Of a stretch of DNA of 64,000 bases, positions 25,580 through 33,607 are shown one piece after another. Position 1 is the stretch's first letter, and each line of letters opens with the position of its first letter. A program made the translations under genes and the position numbers. The DNA comes from Hyphomicrobiales bacterium (lineage in GTDB: Bacteria; Pseudomonadota; Alphaproteobacteria; Rhizobiales; Beijerinckiaceae): the NCBI GenBank assembly GCA_930633495.1, contig CAKNFJ010000001.1, positions 3,247,001 through 3,311,000 on the forward strand, given 5' to 3'. The notes below the pieces were generated by a model that worked only from the letters and a program-made list of their open reading frames with translations, was not told the origin of the DNA and made no database searches.

Positions 25580-26386
25580 TCAGCCTTCGTGGCGGGAATG
25601 GCCTTGCAGCCGCGACCGTTTCTCGGCGGCCGGGCCGAGAAGTTCCGCCGGCTTCGACGAAACCGGCTTGCGGCCGCCGATGATCACCGAGAGCCGTGAG
25701 GTCTCGGGATCGCTTTCGACGAGGCTGCGCAGGCGCGAGACGAGATACTTCGCATATTCCGGAGCGAGGACCCGGATGGTCGACCAGCGATACCACCAGC
25801 CTGTGCTGTCGACATGCTCCGTCACGACGGGATGGGGCACGAGCTTCACGCCCGGCATCGCATGGGCGAATTCCGCGAGCGTGCGCGGCATGTGATAATT
25901 GGAGGTCACGACCAGCAGTGACCGGAAGCCATGGCTGCGGACCCAGCGCCGGGCCTCGATCGCGTTGCCGATCGTGTTGCGGGCGCGATAGTCGAGATCG
26001 ACGCAGCAGCCGAGCAGGTCACGCGAAGCGGGGTTGAGCTTGGCCAGCTCCTCCCGACCCGTCTTCTCGTTGACGCCGCTGATCAGCAGGCGAGAGCCGC
26101 GGTCGGCTCCGAGAAGGCCGATCGCGTCGCCGACGCGCTGTGCGCCGCCGGTGACCACGACGATCGCATCGGTGCGGGGTGTCGTTGCCGGCTCGCGGGC
26201 GTCTATGGCCGCGGCGAAGCGCGCATAGCCGAGGCCGAGCAGGGCCGCGCAGAACCCGCCAGCGACGATCACCGCCAGCGCGAGGATGCGGCGCCACGAC
26301 AGCCGCGCGGCCGACCGGGAGCGACGGGTCGCCGTATCAGGCGGCTCGATCGTGAGATCGTCCTTCGTGCTGCCGATCATGGCCAT
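25580..26386 (-). CDS. YdcF-family (DUF218) membrane protein
   Basis: About 268 residues with one membrane helix (about 34-56, ILALAVIVAGGFCAALLGLGY) and a DUF218 domain of the YdcF/SanA type: DAIVVVTGGAQRVGDAIGLL, SRLLISGVN, and SLLVVTSNYHMPRTLAEFAHAM. Family members are linked to envelope integrity, and ElyC of this group affects lipid carrier metabolism; the reaction is not defined. Starts at 26410, 26386 and 26380 are all possible. It lies between ftsX and the acyltransferase gene on the same strand, an order I know from other Rhizobiales. Confidence 0.85.
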   Translation of the reverse strand: MAMIGSTKDDLTIEPPDTATRRSRSAARLSWRRILALAVIVAGGFCAALLGLGYARFAAAIDAREPATTPRTDAIVVVTGGAQRVGDAIGLLGADRGSRLLISGVNEKTGREELAKLNPASRDLLGCCVDLDYRARNTIGNAIEARRWVRSHGFRSLLVVTSNYHMPRTLAEFAHAMPGVKLVPHPVVTEHVDSTGWWYRWSTIRVLAPEYAKYLVSRLRSLVESDPETSRLSVIIGGRKPVSSKPAELLGPAAEKRSRLQGHSRHEG

Positions 26387-26495
26387 GATTTCATTCGCAT
26401 AACCCGGCAATCGGGCATAACGGCGGCGGCCGAGAGCCGGTTGCCGCCGCAGGCGTTAAGAGAGTGTTGACGGCGCACGGCCGTGGCGCGCGCGG

Positions 26496-27458
26496 TCATG
26501 CCAGCATCCTCAGATAGTGGCGGACGGTGAATCGGGAGACGAGGCCGGCGATGCACGCCACCACGATCGTGACGAGAACGACCGCGGCATAGCCGGTCCA
26601 GCCGATCTCGAAGGCGCCGAACAACGCCTGCAACTGCTCGGCTTCGGGGGCGGTTCGCCAACGCGAGGCGACGAAGCCGATGAAGGCGATGGTCAGGATG
26701 GCGGCGAGGCCACCGAATGCGCCGCCTTTCAATCCGAGCCGGATGAAGCGGCTCTGGAATTCGCGTGCGATGAAGCCGTCATCGGCGCCGACGAAATGCA
26801 GCACCTCGACGCTGTCGCGGCTGCCCGCCATGGCACCGCGAGTCGCGAAGGCGACGGCCAATGCGGCTGCCGTCAGCACGAGCAGGACGACGGCAAAGCC
26901 GGACCCGACGATGGTGCCGGCCATCGCCGAGAGCCGGCGCACCCAGAGGCGGTGGTCGTCGAGGATCGCGGTGGGCACCTCGCGGCGCAGCGTCGGGCCG
27001 AAGCTCGCGAGATCGGGGCTGGCGCCGGTCTTCAGCGTGAGCACGATCAGGCGCGGCACGGGCAACTCGACGAGATCGAGCCCGGTGCCGAGCCAGGGCT
27101 CGAGCAGCTTGTCCGATTCGGCCTTCGGCACGGCGCGGACGCTGTCGATGCCGTCGAGCGCTCGCGCCATCGCCACGGCGCGCGCGACGTCGTTCTCGAT
27201 GCTGCGATGCGAATCGGGCCGGATCTGGATGGTCATCTCGTTGGAGATCGCCCCGCGCCACTGCTCCGAGGCACGCGCAGCGAGCACGGCGGCGCCGGCG
27301 CTGAGCGCCGCGAGGAAGGTCAGGATCGCGATCACCGCCATCAGCGCACGGCCGGCGACGGTGTCGACCGGCACCAGAGGCTGGTCGCGCCGCAGATTGG
27401 ACGGAAGCGCCCTTTCCGCGTGCTCCGGCTCGTGGTGGCTGGTTTCAGGCATCGACAT
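26496..27458 (-). CDS. ftsX: Cell division ABC transporter permease FtsX
   Basis: A 320-residue inner-membrane partner of FtsE. It has a cytoplasmic N-terminus, a first membrane helix (about 38-60), a periplasmic loop of about 110 residues, and three more helices in the C-terminal half (FtsX/MacB fold). FtsEX controls peptidoglycan hydrolases at the division site rather than transporting a substrate. The start overlaps the ftsE stop by 14 bp (ATG at 27458, or 27452), which supports coupled translation. It is divergent from nothing: the whole row ftsE to plsC runs on the minus strand. Confidence 0.93.
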   Translation of the reverse strand: MSMPETSHHEPEHAERALPSNLRRDQPLVPVDTVAGRALMAVIAILTFLAALSAGAAVLAARASEQWRGAISNEMTIQIRPDSHRSIENDVARAVAMARALDGIDSVRAVPKAESDKLLEPWLGTGLDLVELPVPRLIVLTLKTGASPDLASFGPTLRREVPTAILDDHRLWVRRLSAMAGTIVGSGFAVVLLVLTAAALAVAFATRGAMAGSRDSVEVLHFVGADDGFIAREFQSRFIRLGLKGGAFGGLAAILTIAFIGFVASRWRTAPEAEQLQALFGAFEIGWTGYAAVVLVTIVVACIAGLVSRFTVRHYLRMLA

Positions 27459-28128
27459 GAAGGTGTCCGTCGGCCAGCACCAGGCGCGGCGCGTCGTAGA
27501 TATCCATGAGGTTGAGGTCGTGCGTGGCGATGATCACGGCCGTGCCGAGCGATTGCAACTCCATGAACAGACGCAGCAGCCGCCGGCCGAGGCCGGGATC
27601 GACATTGCCGGTCGGCTCGTCGGCGAGCAGCAGCTCCGGCCGGCCGATCAGGGCGCGGGCGATCGCGGCGCGCTGCTTCTCGCCGCCGGAAAGGACGGGC
27701 GGCACGGCATGCATGCGCTCGCCCAGGCCGACCCAGCGCAGCAGCTCGACGACTTCGGCGCGGTAGCTCGCCTCATCCTTGCCGAGCACGCGCAGCGGCA
27801 GCGCGACGTTCTCATAGACGGTGAGGTGATCAAGCAGCCGGAAATCCTGGAAGACCACGCCCATGCGGCGGCGGAAGGCGGTGAGCGTGTCGGCGTCGAG
27901 GCGCGAGACATCCTGCCCGAACAGGTTGACCAGCCCGCGCGTCGGCTTGAGCGCCATCAGGATGAGGCGCATCAGCGTCGTCTTACCGGCGCCGGAGGGG
28001 CCCGTGAGATACTGGAACGAGCGCGGCGCGATGCTGAAGTTGATGTCCTTCAGCACCTCCGGGCCCATGCCATAACGCAGGCCGACATTCTCGAACCGAA
28101 CCAAGCGGTCTTCCTCATCCAGCGACAC
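27445..28128 (-). CDS. ftsE: Cell division ATP-binding protein FtsE
   Basis: A 227-residue ABC ATPase. Walker A is GPSGAGKTTLMRL (about 43-55), the Q-loop is in VVFQDFRLLDHLT, the signature is LSGGEKQRAAIARAL (about 139-153), and Walker B is ELLLADEPTGNVDP. It powers FtsX-dependent activation of septal wall hydrolases. It is the first gene of the minus-strand row. A TTAACCAT sequence at 28217-28224, 89 bp upstream, resembles a CtrA half-site, which would fit cell-cycle control of division genes in alphaproteobacteria, but a single half-site is weak evidence. Confidence 0.95.
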   Translation of the reverse strand: MSLDEEDRLVRFENVGLRYGMGPEVLKDINFSIAPRSFQYLTGPSGAGKTTLMRLILMALKPTRGLVNLFGQDVSRLDADTLTAFRRRMGVVFQDFRLLDHLTVYENVALPLRVLGKDEASYRAEVVELLRWVGLGERMHAVPPVLSGGEKQRAAIARALIGRPELLLADEPTGNVDPGLGRRLLRLFMELQSLGTAVIIATHDLNLMDIYDAPRLVLADGHLHVDA

Positions 28129-28369
28129 GCGAATCCGTGCCGATCCTACACCGCAAGCGCGGCTGGCCGGAAAGGCGCGATGGTCGCAGCTTGCGCCAGA
28201 GATTCTTCACGGGGCGTTAACCATAAATCATGCCAATGGGAGCGGGCTTTCTCTGTGCCGTCATCCGTGCTGCCCGGCGCCGGTTGCCACCGCGACCGCC
28301 CGGCGCCAGAACCGGACCGAAGCGCAGCGGAAACACCCGGCCACGCTGCGAAGGGATTGCCCGCCTCCC

Positions 28370-29179
28370 ATGCTGATCGTCTGTCCGACCTGCGCCAGCC
28401 AGTACGAACTCGACGCGGCCAAACTGGGGCCGGAGGGTCGCAAGGTGCGCTGTCCGGCCTGCAAGAACGCATGGCATGTCGAGCCGACCGTGGTGTTGCC
28501 CGAGCCACCGAGCGCGGAGGAAACCCAGGCACTCCTGGCGCAGGAGCTGGAGCATGCCGCGGCCATCGATGCCGAGATCACGGCGCTGGCCGCCGAGACG
28601 AGCGAAAGGGCGGCAGCGACCGAGGCGGCCGAGAGCGTCTCAGCCGCCGAGCCGCTGCCCGCCGCAAGCCCGCGCAAGCCTGCCACCGATGTGAGACGGC
28701 TCCCCCGGGCGCAGGTTTCGCGCAAGCGTGGCGCCGCGCTGCCGGCGGCTGCGGCTCTGGCCGGGCTCGCTTTTCTCGGTATCGTGGTCTGGCAGCGCCA
28801 GGCCGTGGTGCGCGCCGCACCGCAACTCGCGAGCATCTTCGAGGCGGCCGGCCTGCCGGTGAACGTGCGGGGGTTGAGCCTGAGTGCGATCGATAGCGGG
28901 CTCGTCGAGGATGGCGCGAACCGCTTCCTCGTCGTCGAGGGTGACGTCACCAATGTCAGCAAGGGCCAGGTCGCGGTGCCGCCGATCGAGGTCGCGGTGA
29001 AGGACGCGACGGGTGCGACGCTCTACACTTGGACGGCTGAGCCGCCGCGCCCGAATCTGGAGCCGGCAGAACTGATGCGTTTCCGCGCCCGGCTGGCGTC
29101 TCCACCGGAAAACGGGCGTTCCGTGCGGGTGCGCTTCACTTCGGCGGCGACTGCGGCCAATATCGCCAGCACGCGCTGA
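28370..29179 (+). CDS. Zinc-ribbon membrane protein (MJ0042-type finger plus DUF3426-like domain)
   Basis: A 269-residue protein. The N-terminus is a zinc ribbon with Cys5, Cys8, Cys28 and Cys31 (VCPTCASQYELD ... RCPACKNAWH). An Ala/Glu-rich region and a basic patch (VSRKRG) follow, then one membrane helix (about 124-143). The extracytoplasmic domain resembles DUF3426 (FLVVEGDVTNVSKGQVAVPP ... LRFRARLA-type ending). The topology puts the finger in the cytoplasm and the C-terminus in the periplasm. The function is unknown, although such proteins are conserved near ftsEX in this order. It is divergent from ftsE. Confidence 0.85.
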   Translation: MLIVCPTCASQYELDAAKLGPEGRKVRCPACKNAWHVEPTVVLPEPPSAEETQALLAQELEHAAAIDAEITALAAETSERAAATEAAESVSAAEPLPAASPRKPATDVRRLPRAQVSRKRGAALPAAAALAGLAFLGIVVWQRQAVVRAAPQLASIFEAAGLPVNVRGLSLSAIDSGLVEDGANRFLVVEGDVTNVSKGQVAVPPIEVAVKDATGATLYTWTAEPPRPNLEPAELMRFRARLASPPENGRSVRVRFTSAATAANIASTR

Positions 29180-29309
29180 GGCTGCTAGGACAGCGCTTGC
29201 CGGTCGGGCCTGCAGGGCCGGACGGCGCTCATGGATCATCGCTGCACGGGCCCCGGCGCATCCAGCTTGCGCGGGGCGGGGTGCGGCCGGGAACGAAGAC
29301 GGAGACACC

Positions 29310-29867
29310 ATGCCGGAACGGCGGATCAGGGTTCTTTACGACGAGGCGGCGATCGCGCGCCGCAACGAGGAAATGGCGGCCGCCATCGCCGCGAGCGACC
29401 CGAAGGACCTGCTGGTCGTCGCCGTTCTGAAGGGCAGCTTCATGTTCGCGGCCGACCTGATCCGGGCGATGCACCGCATCGGCCTGGCGCCGCAGGTCGA
29501 GTTCGTCCACCTCTCGAGCTATCGGGCCGGCACCATTTCGTCAGGTCAGGTCGAGATCCTGCGCGACGTGCAGAGCGATGTGCGCGGGCGCGACGTCCTG
29601 CTGGTCGACGACATCCTCGAATCCGGCCGCACGCTCGCCTTCGCCAAGGATCTGCTGGCGGCGCGCGGCGCCGGGCGGGTCTCGACCGCGGTGCTGCTGG
29701 AGAAGCCGGGCAAGCGTGCGGTCAACATCCAGGCCGACTATGTCGGTTTCGAATGCCCGGATTACTTCGTGGTGGGCTACGGCATGGATGTCGCCCATTC
29801 CTATCGGCAGCTGCCCTTCGTCGGCGTCGTCGAGACCGAGGACCAGGCCGGGCTCCCCGGCATCTGA
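29310..29867 (+). CDS. hpt: Hypoxanthine phosphoribosyltransferase
   Basis: A 185-residue purine salvage enzyme that makes IMP or GMP from hypoxanthine or guanine plus PRPP. The PRPP-binding motif is VLLVDDILESGRTL (about 97-110). The N-terminal VAVLKGSFMFAADLIR and the C-terminal base-binding region FECPDYFVVGYGMD (about 150-163) match Hpt. The response-regulator gene cpdR follows after 9 bp, so the two are probably co-transcribed. The long GC-rich leader from the preceding zinc-ribbon gene contains no other recognisable feature. Confidence 0.95.
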   Translation: MPERRIRVLYDEAAIARRNEEMAAAIAASDPKDLLVVAVLKGSFMFAADLIRAMHRIGLAPQVEFVHLSSYRAGTISSGQVEILRDVQSDVRGRDVLLVDDILESGRTLAFAKDLLAARGAGRVSTAVLLEKPGKRAVNIQADYVGFECPDYFVVGYGMDVAHSYRQLPFVGVVETEDQAGLPGI

Positions 29868-29876
29868 GGGCAAGCG

Positions 29877-30251
29877 ATGTCGCGTATTCTGGTCGTCGAC
29901 GACGAGGAGCCGTTGCGTGTGCTGGTGGCGCGGGGCCTCAGCCTGGACGGCCATCGCTGCCTCACCGCCGCGGACGGAGCCGAGGCGCTCGACATCCTCG
30001 TTGCTGAGGAGGGGCGTTTCGATCTGCTGCTGACGGATATCCGCATGCCGCTGATGGACGGCATCGCGCTGGCGCTCGCGGCCAAGCAGCAGTTTCCCGA
30101 TCTGACCATCATGCTGATGACCGGCTATGCCGAGCAGCGCGAGCGGGCCAAGAGCCTGGAGACGATCGTGGCCGAGGTGATGTCGAAGCCCTTCACGATC
30201 GCCGAGCTGCGCGCCACCGTCATGAAGGTGATCGAGCGCTCGATCGGTTAG
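29877..30251 (+). CDS. cpdR: Single-domain response regulator CpdR
   Basis: A 124-residue stand-alone receiver domain. The acidic pocket (VVDDEE, residues 7-11), phosphoacceptor Asp54 (LLLTDIRMPLMDG), the conserved Thr in MLMTGYAE, and Lys in SKPF are present. No output domain follows. In Caulobacter and rhizobia the unphosphorylated CpdR delivers substrates to ClpXP at the pole, and the CckA-ChpT relay phosphorylates it. The SKPFTIAELRATVMKVIE C-terminus resembles those orthologues. It lies 9 bp after hpt. Confidence 0.88.
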   Translation: MSRILVVDDEEPLRVLVARGLSLDGHRCLTAADGAEALDILVAEEGRFDLLLTDIRMPLMDGIALALAAKQQFPDLTIMLMTGYAEQRERAKSLETIVAEVMSKPFTIAELRATVMKVIERSIG

Positions 30252-30292
30252 AGCGAGCGGTTCTGGTCCGGAACGACGGCAGGTTTCAGCTA

Positions 30293-30781
30293 TTATGGGG
30301 CGGTTCGTCCCTTATGGCTCGGTCCGACCACCTCGCGCATCGCGACATAGGTGTAGAAGGACGAGACGTTCGGATCGTCGTGGAAGACCTCGCGGGCGAA
30401 GGCCGCATAGGCTTCCATGCTCTCCACCTGAAGATGAAGGACGAAATCGGCACCTCCCGTCACATAGGAGGCGTGGCGGACCTCCGGCCGGGCGCGCAGC
30501 TTGCGCGCGAAGGCGTCGGCGAGCTGGGAGCCCCTGTCGATCGAGACCAGCACATGAATCGTGACGGGGACGCCGAGCACCGCCGGGTTCACGATCGAGA
30601 TGTCGGCGGTGATGATCTTCTCCGCCCGCAACCTGCGCAGCCGCCGCAGCACGGCGCTCTGCGACAGCCCGACGCGTTCCGCCAGCACACGGGCCGGCGT
30701 CTGATTGTCGCGCTGCATTTCTTCCAGCAGTGCGCGGTCGAGCTGGTCGAGATTGGCGCTTTCCGCCGTCATCGTTTTCAT
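30293..30781 (-). CDS. Lrp/AsnC-family regulator (next to trans-sulfuration enzyme)
   Basis: About 162 residues. The N-terminal helix-turn-helix lies at about 10-55 (LDRALLEEMQRDNQTPARVLAERVGLSQSAVLRRLRRL) and the effector-binding RAM domain at about 70-150 (VTIHVLVSIDRG ... ASYVTGGADFVLHLQV). Start: ATG at 30781 or 30772. It is divergent from a PLP trans-sulfuration-type enzyme, 118 bp away, so local control of that gene by an amino acid effector is likely. A loose inverted repeat CGAAAA-N13-TTTTCG (30807-30831) in the gap is a weak operator candidate. Confidence 0.88.
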   Translation of the reverse strand: MKTMTAESANLDQLDRALLEEMQRDNQTPARVLAERVGLSQSAVLRRLRRLRAEKIITADISIVNPAVLGVPVTIHVLVSIDRGSQLADAFARKLRARPEVRHASYVTGGADFVLHLQVESMEAYAAFAREVFHDDPNVSSFYTYVAMREVVGPSHKGRTAP

Positions 30782-30899
30782 GATGGCGAAAATAGTCACC
30801 GGATGACGAAAAACGCCAGCAATGATTTTCGGCACCCGCTAGAGTGATGGCATTCGGTGCGCGAAGCGACTCGGCACAGGCAGGATTGTTGGAGCGAAG

Positions 30900-32054
30900 A
30901 TGAGCACGAAGAGCTGGAGCCCGCGGAGCCTCGCAGCGCAGGCGATGGGCAAGATCGACCCGCTGACCAAGGCCGTGGTGCCGCCGATCCATGTCGCGAC
31001 GACCTTCATCCGCGACGAGGACAATGGCTATTCCACCGGCTTCATCTATGGCCGGCCGGACAACGAGACGACGCGCGAGGCCGAAAGCGTGCTCGCCATG
31101 CTGGAAGAGGCCAAGGCCGGCGCGCTCCTGTTCGGCTCCGGTTCGGCGGCGGCGACGGCGGTGTTTCAGGCGCTGTCGCCCGGCGACCACGTCATCGCCT
31201 CCAAGGTGATGTACTGGGCGCTGCGCAACTGGCTGATGACCGAGGCGAAACGCTGGGGTCTCGATGTCGAGTTCGTCGAGACCGACGATCTCGTTGCGCT
31301 TCAGGCCGCAGTAAAGCCGGGCGTTACAAAGCTGATCTGGGCCGAGACACCCTCGAACCCGCTCTGGACGATCACCGACATCGCGGCGGTCGCCGAGATC
31401 GCGCGCAAGGCCGGCGCGAAGCTCGCGGTCGATTCGACCTGCGCCTCGCCGGTGCATACCAAGCCGCTGACGCTCGGCGCCGACATCGTCATGCATTCGG
31501 CGACCAAGGTGCTGAACGGTCATTCCGACGTCATTGCCGGCGCGCTCTGCGCCCGCGAGGACGACGAATTCTGGAACCGCATCAAGACGGTTCGAAAGGG
31601 GCAGGGCGGCATTCTCGGCCCGTTCGAGGTCTATCTGCTGATGCGCGGCATGCGCACGCTGCACCTTCGCCAGGAACGCCAGGCGGCTTCGGCCATGGAA
31701 CTGGCGCAGCGGCTTTCCGCGCATCCGCTCGTGGCGCGCGTGCTCTATCCCGGGCTGCCGCAGCATCCGGGGCACGACATCGCGGCGCGGCAGATGCAGA
31801 ACGGCTTCGGCTTCATGCTCTCGGTCCAGGTCTCGGGTGGGGAGGCGGGGGCGATCCGCACGGCGGCGCATGTTGAACTCTACAAGCGCGCGACTTCGCT
31901 CGGCGGCGTCGAGAGCCTGATCGAGCACCGCGCCTCGATCGAGGGCGCCGGTTCGCCGTGCCCGACCGACCTGCTGCGCCTCTCGACCGGCATCGAGGAT
32001 GTCGAGGATCTCTATGCCGATCTCGACCAGGCGCTGAAGGCGGGGCATCGCTGA
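30900..32054 (+). CDS. Cys/Met metabolism PLP-dependent enzyme (cystathionine gamma-synthase family)
   Basis: A 384-residue PLP enzyme of the trans-sulfuration family (cystathionine synthase or lyase, methionine gamma-lyase, O-acyl-homoserine sulfhydrylase). The PLP phosphate-binding tyrosine region FIYGRPDNETTREAE and GALLFGSGSAAATA, the aspartate in KLAVDSTCASP, and the Schiff-base lysine in HSATKVLNGHSD (about residue 203) are intact. Arg in the C-terminal LLRLSTGIED binds the substrate carboxylate. Which reaction it catalyses cannot be settled by eye. A divergent Lrp regulator suggests an amino-acid-responsive, perhaps catabolic, role. Confidence 0.88.
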   Translation: MSTKSWSPRSLAAQAMGKIDPLTKAVVPPIHVATTFIRDEDNGYSTGFIYGRPDNETTREAESVLAMLEEAKAGALLFGSGSAAATAVFQALSPGDHVIASKVMYWALRNWLMTEAKRWGLDVEFVETDDLVALQAAVKPGVTKLIWAETPSNPLWTITDIAAVAEIARKAGAKLAVDSTCASPVHTKPLTLGADIVMHSATKVLNGHSDVIAGALCAREDDEFWNRIKTVRKGQGGILGPFEVYLLMRGMRTLHLRQERQAASAMELAQRLSAHPLVARVLYPGLPQHPGHDIAARQMQNGFGFMLSVQVSGGEAGAIRTAAHVELYKRATSLGGVESLIEHRASIEGAGSPCPTDLLRLSTGIEDVEDLYADLDQALKAGHR

Positions 32055-32078
32055 AGCTGTGCCCTGCTATCCGTAAAG

Positions 32079-32299
32079 GGCGCGGAGAACCCTCTCGCCA
32101 ATCACGGGCTTGCCCGTGATTGGCATATGAGCTGTCGAAGCCGGCAACAGCCGACTTCGATGGGAGAGGGCAGGGTGAGGGAAGGCCGCTCACCAGTTTG
32201 CTGTAAGGTGGTCGCTGCTGCGGGGAGTGCGTGCGCAACTGGTCCAGGGCCTACACCTCACCCCTACCCCTCTCCTTACAGGAGAGGGGTTCCCCGCGC
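32079..32299. repeat. Large intergenic inverted-repeat element with inserted two-hairpin module, copy B
   Basis: Homologous to 22142-22369 and in the same orientation. The left end is GGCGCGGAGAACCCTCTC and the right end GGAGAGGGGTTCCCCGCGC (inverted). The shared middle includes CAGGGCCTACACCTCACCCC. Here the two-hairpin module (about 32097-32162) interrupts the left arm: AATCACGGGC-TT-GCCCGTGATT (32100-32121), then TCGAAGCCGGC-AACA-GCCGACTTCGA (32135-32160). The right arm keeps an uninterrupted small hairpin CCTCTCC-TTACA-GGAGAGG. It fills the gap between the convergent PLP-enzyme and lysin genes. Confidence 0.85.
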
Positions 32300-32313
32300 T
32301 TTTGACCGCTCCG

Positions 32314-32904
32314 TCAGAGCCAGATTCCTTTTGCCAGCCGCAGATACCGCGCCCGCTGCGCCAGCCCGTTGCGCCCGCCATTGATGAGTCTCGTCACGGC
32401 GGCGACGTCATCCGTATCGGCGGCGGCTTCGATTCCGCGCTCGCGCCAATAGGCGAAGGCGATCGCGAGCGCGGTCTCGGTTTCCTTCGCGCGCTCCGGC
32501 TCGGCTTCGAGATCGATGCCGAGCAATCGGCCGAAGCGGCGGTAATTCGCCCGGCCGGTGAGCTGGAAGATGCCGCGGCCGCGATAGCGGGCGCCGTCTC
32601 CGGCCCGGCTGTTGCCGAGGTCGCGCCGGCCGTCATAGCGGGTGAAATAGGCCGCTCCGCCATATTCCTCGAGCGTGCGGAAGCCATCGGTTTCATGCGC
32701 GGCCTGTGCGAGGAAATGGCAAAGGCGCAATCGCGTCGTGATGCCGGCGGCGCGTGCCATCGCGTCGAAGTGCTCGGCGATGTCGATCACGATCGCGGGG
32801 ACCGCCGAGGGGGCGAGGCGCAACAGGCGTTCACGCGTGACTGCGAGAGCCGGGGTGGATGCGGGAGCGATACCCGCCAGGGCTCCGACGGCGCCGGTCG
32901 ACAT
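32314..32904 (-). CDS. GH19-family endolysin/chitinase-like protein
   Basis: A 196-residue protein of the glycoside hydrolase 19 fold. The segment LCHFLAQAAHETDGFRTLEEYGG (about 62-84) holds the catalytic Glu, and YRGRGIFQLTGRANYRRFG (about 106-124) is the hallmark block of phage-type GH19 lysins. LINGGRNGLAQR follows near the C-terminus. No signal peptide is seen. These enzymes cut peptidoglycan or chitin. No holin, spanin or other phage gene is near, so it is probably domesticated. Its GAGGAGGG ribosome binding site lies within a perfect hairpin (32910-32930). Confidence 0.87.
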   Translation of the reverse strand: MSTGAVGALAGIAPASTPALAVTRERLLRLAPSAVPAIVIDIAEHFDAMARAAGITTRLRLCHFLAQAAHETDGFRTLEEYGGAAYFTRYDGRRDLGNSRAGDGARYRGRGIFQLTGRANYRRFGRLLGIDLEAEPERAKETETALAIAFAYWRERGIEAAADTDDVAAVTRLINGGRNGLAQRARYLRLAKGIWL

Positions 32905-32909
32905 GATTT

Positions 32910-32930
32910 GCCCTCCTCGGAAAGGAGGGC
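32910..32930 (-). promoter_or_regulatory. Hairpin covering the ribosome binding site of the GH19 gene
   Basis: A perfect 8-bp stem GCCCTCCT / AGGAGGGC with a 5-nt loop. On the minus strand the 3' arm is the Shine-Dalgarno sequence AGGAGGGC, 5 nt from the ATG at 32904. No U-run follows, so it is not a terminator. It would restrict translation unless opened. Confidence 0.6.
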
Positions 32931-32993
32931 ATGATCGCCGCGGCGGCGATGGAGGGGATAAGCGGGGATCGTTGTCCCCGCATCGAGCGGCTG

Positions 32994-33515
32994 TCAGCCG
33001 TTGACGGCCATATACTCGGTCTCGATCGAGGAGGCGTGAACCTCGTGATCGAAGCCGTAGATATGGATCGAGATCGCTTCGCCCGGCCCGAAATTGCGCA
33101 TGCGATGGATGTTCGGGCCCGACGGCAGCATGCAGGCGACATAGCCCGGTTTGCGCTCCTGCTCCTCGGTGGGTACGGCGCGGGTGGCGTCGATGGCGCG
33201 ATACCAGGTCTCGGTCACGGTGCCGGACACCACGCCGAAGCAGCACGAGCAATGGTGGTCGTGGATCGAGGTGGCCGAGCCCTCGCCCCAGACGATCGCC
33301 CAGACGCTGACGGCATCGTTGCCCGCGAGCAGATTGCGGCTGTAGCCACCGGCCTTACGCTCCAGCGGCAGGCGCTGGATCAGGTCGGGCATGTCGACGA
33401 GTTCCCGCAGGACGTCGCGCGCGGCAGCAAGATAATCGCGCGACAGCGTGCCGGCCTCGGTCCGCAGGCTTTGCAGCACGGCGCCGCGCCGCTCCTCATT
33501 GAGAAAACCCTGCAT
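32994..33515 (-). CDS. Cysteine dioxygenase-type thiol dioxygenase (cupin)
   Basis: A 173-residue cupin. Iron ligands of the cysteine dioxygenase family appear as His-Asp-His in SIHDHHCSCCFGVVSG (about residues 80-95) and His in GPNIHRMRNFGP (about 135). A Cys in CCFG aligns with the Cys that forms the Cys-Tyr cofactor in mammalian enzyme, and YGFDHE supplies a Tyr in the right area. It oxidises cysteine (or a related thiol) to the sulfinate. The ATG at 33515 has GAGAGGG 7 bp upstream. It is divergent from an Lrp regulator and near a trans-sulfuration enzyme, so sulfur amino acid breakdown fits. Confidence 0.85.
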   Translation of the reverse strand: MQGFLNEERRGAVLQSLRTEAGTLSRDYLAAARDVLRELVDMPDLIQRLPLERKAGGYSRNLLAGNDAVSVWAIVWGEGSATSIHDHHCSCCFGVVSGTVTETWYRAIDATRAVPTEEQERKPGYVACMLPSGPNIHRMRNFGPGEAISIHIYGFDHEVHASSIETEYMAVNG

Positions 33516-33607
33516 TGCCATTCCCTCTCGATCACTTCCACAAAGGATACGGCGGGTATGCGGGCAGCGGTTTGCGAAGATGGGGAATTTCCTTCCCTTT
33601 TTGAAAG

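Noticed and set aside
32314..32904. Prophage remnant around the GH19 lysin
   Set aside because: No integrase, terminase, holin, tail or att repeat nearby; the flanks are metabolic genes.
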